Shown here in pieces: positions 62,837 through 64,000 of a DNA stretch of 64,000 bases. Below the pieces are notes generated by a model that saw only the letters and a list, made by a program, of their open reading frames with translations, made no database searches and had not been told where the DNA came from. The position numbers were made by a program, and so were the translations under genes. This stretch comes from Enterococcus saccharolyticus subsp. saccharolyticus (GTDB lineage: Bacteria > Bacillota > Bacilli > Lactobacillales > Enterococcaceae): the NCBI RefSeq assembly GCF_029023825.1, contig NZ_CP118957.1, positions 701,501-765,500 of the forward strand. The letters run 5' to 3'. Each line of letters opens with the position of its first letter. Within the stretch, counting starts at the first letter, position 1.

Positions 62837-62865
62837 TTGTAAGTGAAATTCTTTTATAGTATACT
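62837..62865 (+). promoter_or_regulatory. Azoreductase promoter
   Basis: TTGTAA (62837-62842), a 17-base spacer and TATACT (62860-62865) precede the gene by about 38 bases. Confidence 0.75.
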
Positions 62866-62902
62866 ACTTTTTGTTAACAATTATTGAAAAGGTGGAATAC
62901 AA

Positions 62903-63520
62903 ATGAAAAAAATCTTAGTAGTAAAAGCGAATAACCGTCCAGATGGCGTATCAGCAAAAATGTTTGATACGTTTGTAGAAAATTTAGATAAAAATAATGT
63001 AGAAATCACAACGTTTGATGTCTATGCACAACCAATGCCTTATATTGGTCAAACATTATTTGATGCGTTTGGTAAATTAGCGCAAAATGACACATTGAAT
63101 GAAGCAGAACAAGCATTGATGACTATCCGTCAAGAAGTGCAAGATAAATTTGCAGCAGCGGATACGATTGTATTTGCTTTCCCAATGTGGAACTTAACTA
63201 TTCCAGCAGCGTTGCATACATTCATTGATTATATTTTCCAAGCTGGATTTACGTTCTCTTACAACGAAGATGGTTCAATGAATCAATTATTAGCTGAGAA
63301 AGAAATCATTTTATTAAATGCTCGCGGTGGCGTTTACTCAGGTGAAATGAGCGGTATGGAAACAGCTGTAACCTTTATGGAAAAAGTCTTCGGCGGAATG
63401 TTTGGCATGACTATTACGGATGAAGTGATTATTGAAGGACACAATGCTGACCCATCGAAAACAGCTGAGATTATTGCAGAAGGAATGACACGTGTCGCAA
63501 CTGTAGCAAAAAAATTCTAA
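62903..63520 (+). CDS. azoR: FMN-dependent NADH-azoreductase / quinone reductase
   Basis: This 205-residue flavodoxin-fold enzyme has the N-terminal FMN loop KANNRPDGVSAKMFDTF and the AzoR motifs FAFPMWNLTIPAALHTFIDYIF and LLNARGGVYS. It reduces quinones and azo compounds by two electrons. The quinone-type operator at its promoter fits induction by quinones or electrophiles. Its ribosome site is aaggtgg. Confidence 0.92.
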   Translation: MKKILVVKANNRPDGVSAKMFDTFVENLDKNNVEITTFDVYAQPMPYIGQTLFDAFGKLAQNDTLNEAEQALMTIRQEVQDKFAAADTIVFAFPMWNLTIPAALHTFIDYIFQAGFTFSYNEDGSMNQLLAEKEIILLNARGGVYSGEMSGMETAVTFMEKVFGGMFGMTITDEVIIEGHNADPSKTAEIIAEGMTRVATVAKKF

Positions 63521-63612
63521 TTAAGTAAAGAAACGTCTGATGTCTCAATACATCGAACGTTTCTTTTTTATACAAAAATAGATATACTAGAACATGAAAT
63601 GAGGGATGTGTG

Positions 63613-64000
63613 ATGAAAGAAAATAAATACAATGACGAGAATTTTTTTCAAAAGTACAGCGCAATGTCTCGCTCCACAGAAGGATTAAAAGGTGCTGGAG
63701 AATGGCCAGAATTGCAAAAGATTCTACCTGGTTTTCAAGAAAAGAGCGTATTGGACTGAGGGTGTGGTTATGGTTGGCATTGTAAATACGCTGTTGAAAA
63801 GGGCGCAAGTGACGTGATAGGCATTGATCTTTCCGAGAAAATGTTACAGACTGCTCAAGAAAAAAATGCTGACGAAAAAATTAGTTATCGTTGTATGGCG
63901 ATGGAAGAAGCACATTTTCCAGCAGCGACCTTTGATGTGGTCATTAGTTCGTTAGCTTTTCATTATATCCAAGATTTTGAATCGATTGTTCGTCGAATTG
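63613..64000 (+). pseudogene. SAM-dependent methyltransferase with an in-frame TGA (partial at window end)
   Basis: The N-terminus (KYNDENFFQKYSAMSRS) and the SAM-binding motif I (VLD-stop-GCGYGWHCKYA, then VIGIDLSEKML) are clear. A TGA at 63757-63759 stands where the family has Leu in LDLGCG, inside motif I. The frame then continues open (ISSLAFHYIQDF) to the window edge. Codon change from TTA to TGA by one base would explain it. The gene is cut by the window end. Confidence 0.8.

Noticed and set aside
63757-63759. Selenocysteine at the TGA in the methyltransferase
   Set aside because: The position is Leu in the LDLGCG motif, has no link to selenium chemistry, and no SECIS-like hairpin was evident right after it.

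Overview
This is a low-GC Firmicute chromosome segment, most likely from the Enterococcaceae. Four things point that way: the division and cell-wall cluster running from a PBP and mraY through ftsZ, ylmE-sepF-ylmG-ylmH and divIVA to a T-box-controlled ileS; the zwf and DtxR-family neighbours that follow; a CopZ of the 69-residue enterococcal type; and an amaP/DUF2273/asp23(gls24)/glsB stress operon. No rRNA, tRNA, CRISPR array or plasmid/phage replication gene was seen. Assignments rest on reading motifs by eye; no database search was run.

Layout. 1-14.4 kb: peptidoglycan precursor synthesis and division genes, with apparent AUC and AUA start codons for divIB and ylmG. 14.5-24.9 kb: housekeeping genes (zwf, an EfaR-like metal regulator, an M29 aminopeptidase, a flavodoxin, map, a YihY protein, a TagO/WecA-type transferase) and a complete thiamine-precursor/nitrate-type ABC importer. 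25-34 kb: small adaptive modules, namely copY-copZ with a cop box but no copper ATPase, an orphan Phd-like protein, an SMR exporter pair behind a probable guanidine-responsive attenuator, a CGNR zinc-finger gene abutting a broken GFA-family gene, and a PstS lipoprotein with four phased PhoP-type boxes next to phoPR. 34-39 kb: ylxM-ffh, an S66 carboxypeptidase, CsbD and a frameshifted IS91-like element.

40-45 kb holds the most interesting unit. A T-box leader with a readable methionine (AUG) specifier precedes a MetQ-like lipoprotein, a two-subunit TPP-dependent E1 enzyme without E2/E3, an MtnU-type omega-amidase carrying an in-frame stop, and an MtnE-type methionine aminotransferase. The logic suggests keto-acid/methionine salvage under methionine starvation. 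A separate structured attenuator-like RNA follows at 45.23-45.36 kb.

45-64 kb: a coiled-coil surface protein, a decaying DUF2975/XRE/membrane-protein group, rpsP-khpA, lipoproteins, a CatE-like dioxygenase, two ABC exporters, a Mga-like regulator, the gls24-type operon, an IS200 element beside a chemoreceptor remnant, rplS, an azoreductase and a truncated methyltransferase. rpsP-khpA and rplS, usually close together with rimM and trmD, are 14 kb apart here. The catE-like and azoreductase promoters share a TTAC-N5-GTAA palindrome, implying a common quinone/electrophile-sensing regulator. Single-lesion broken genes (in-frame stops or one-base frameshifts) recur from 29 kb to the right edge.
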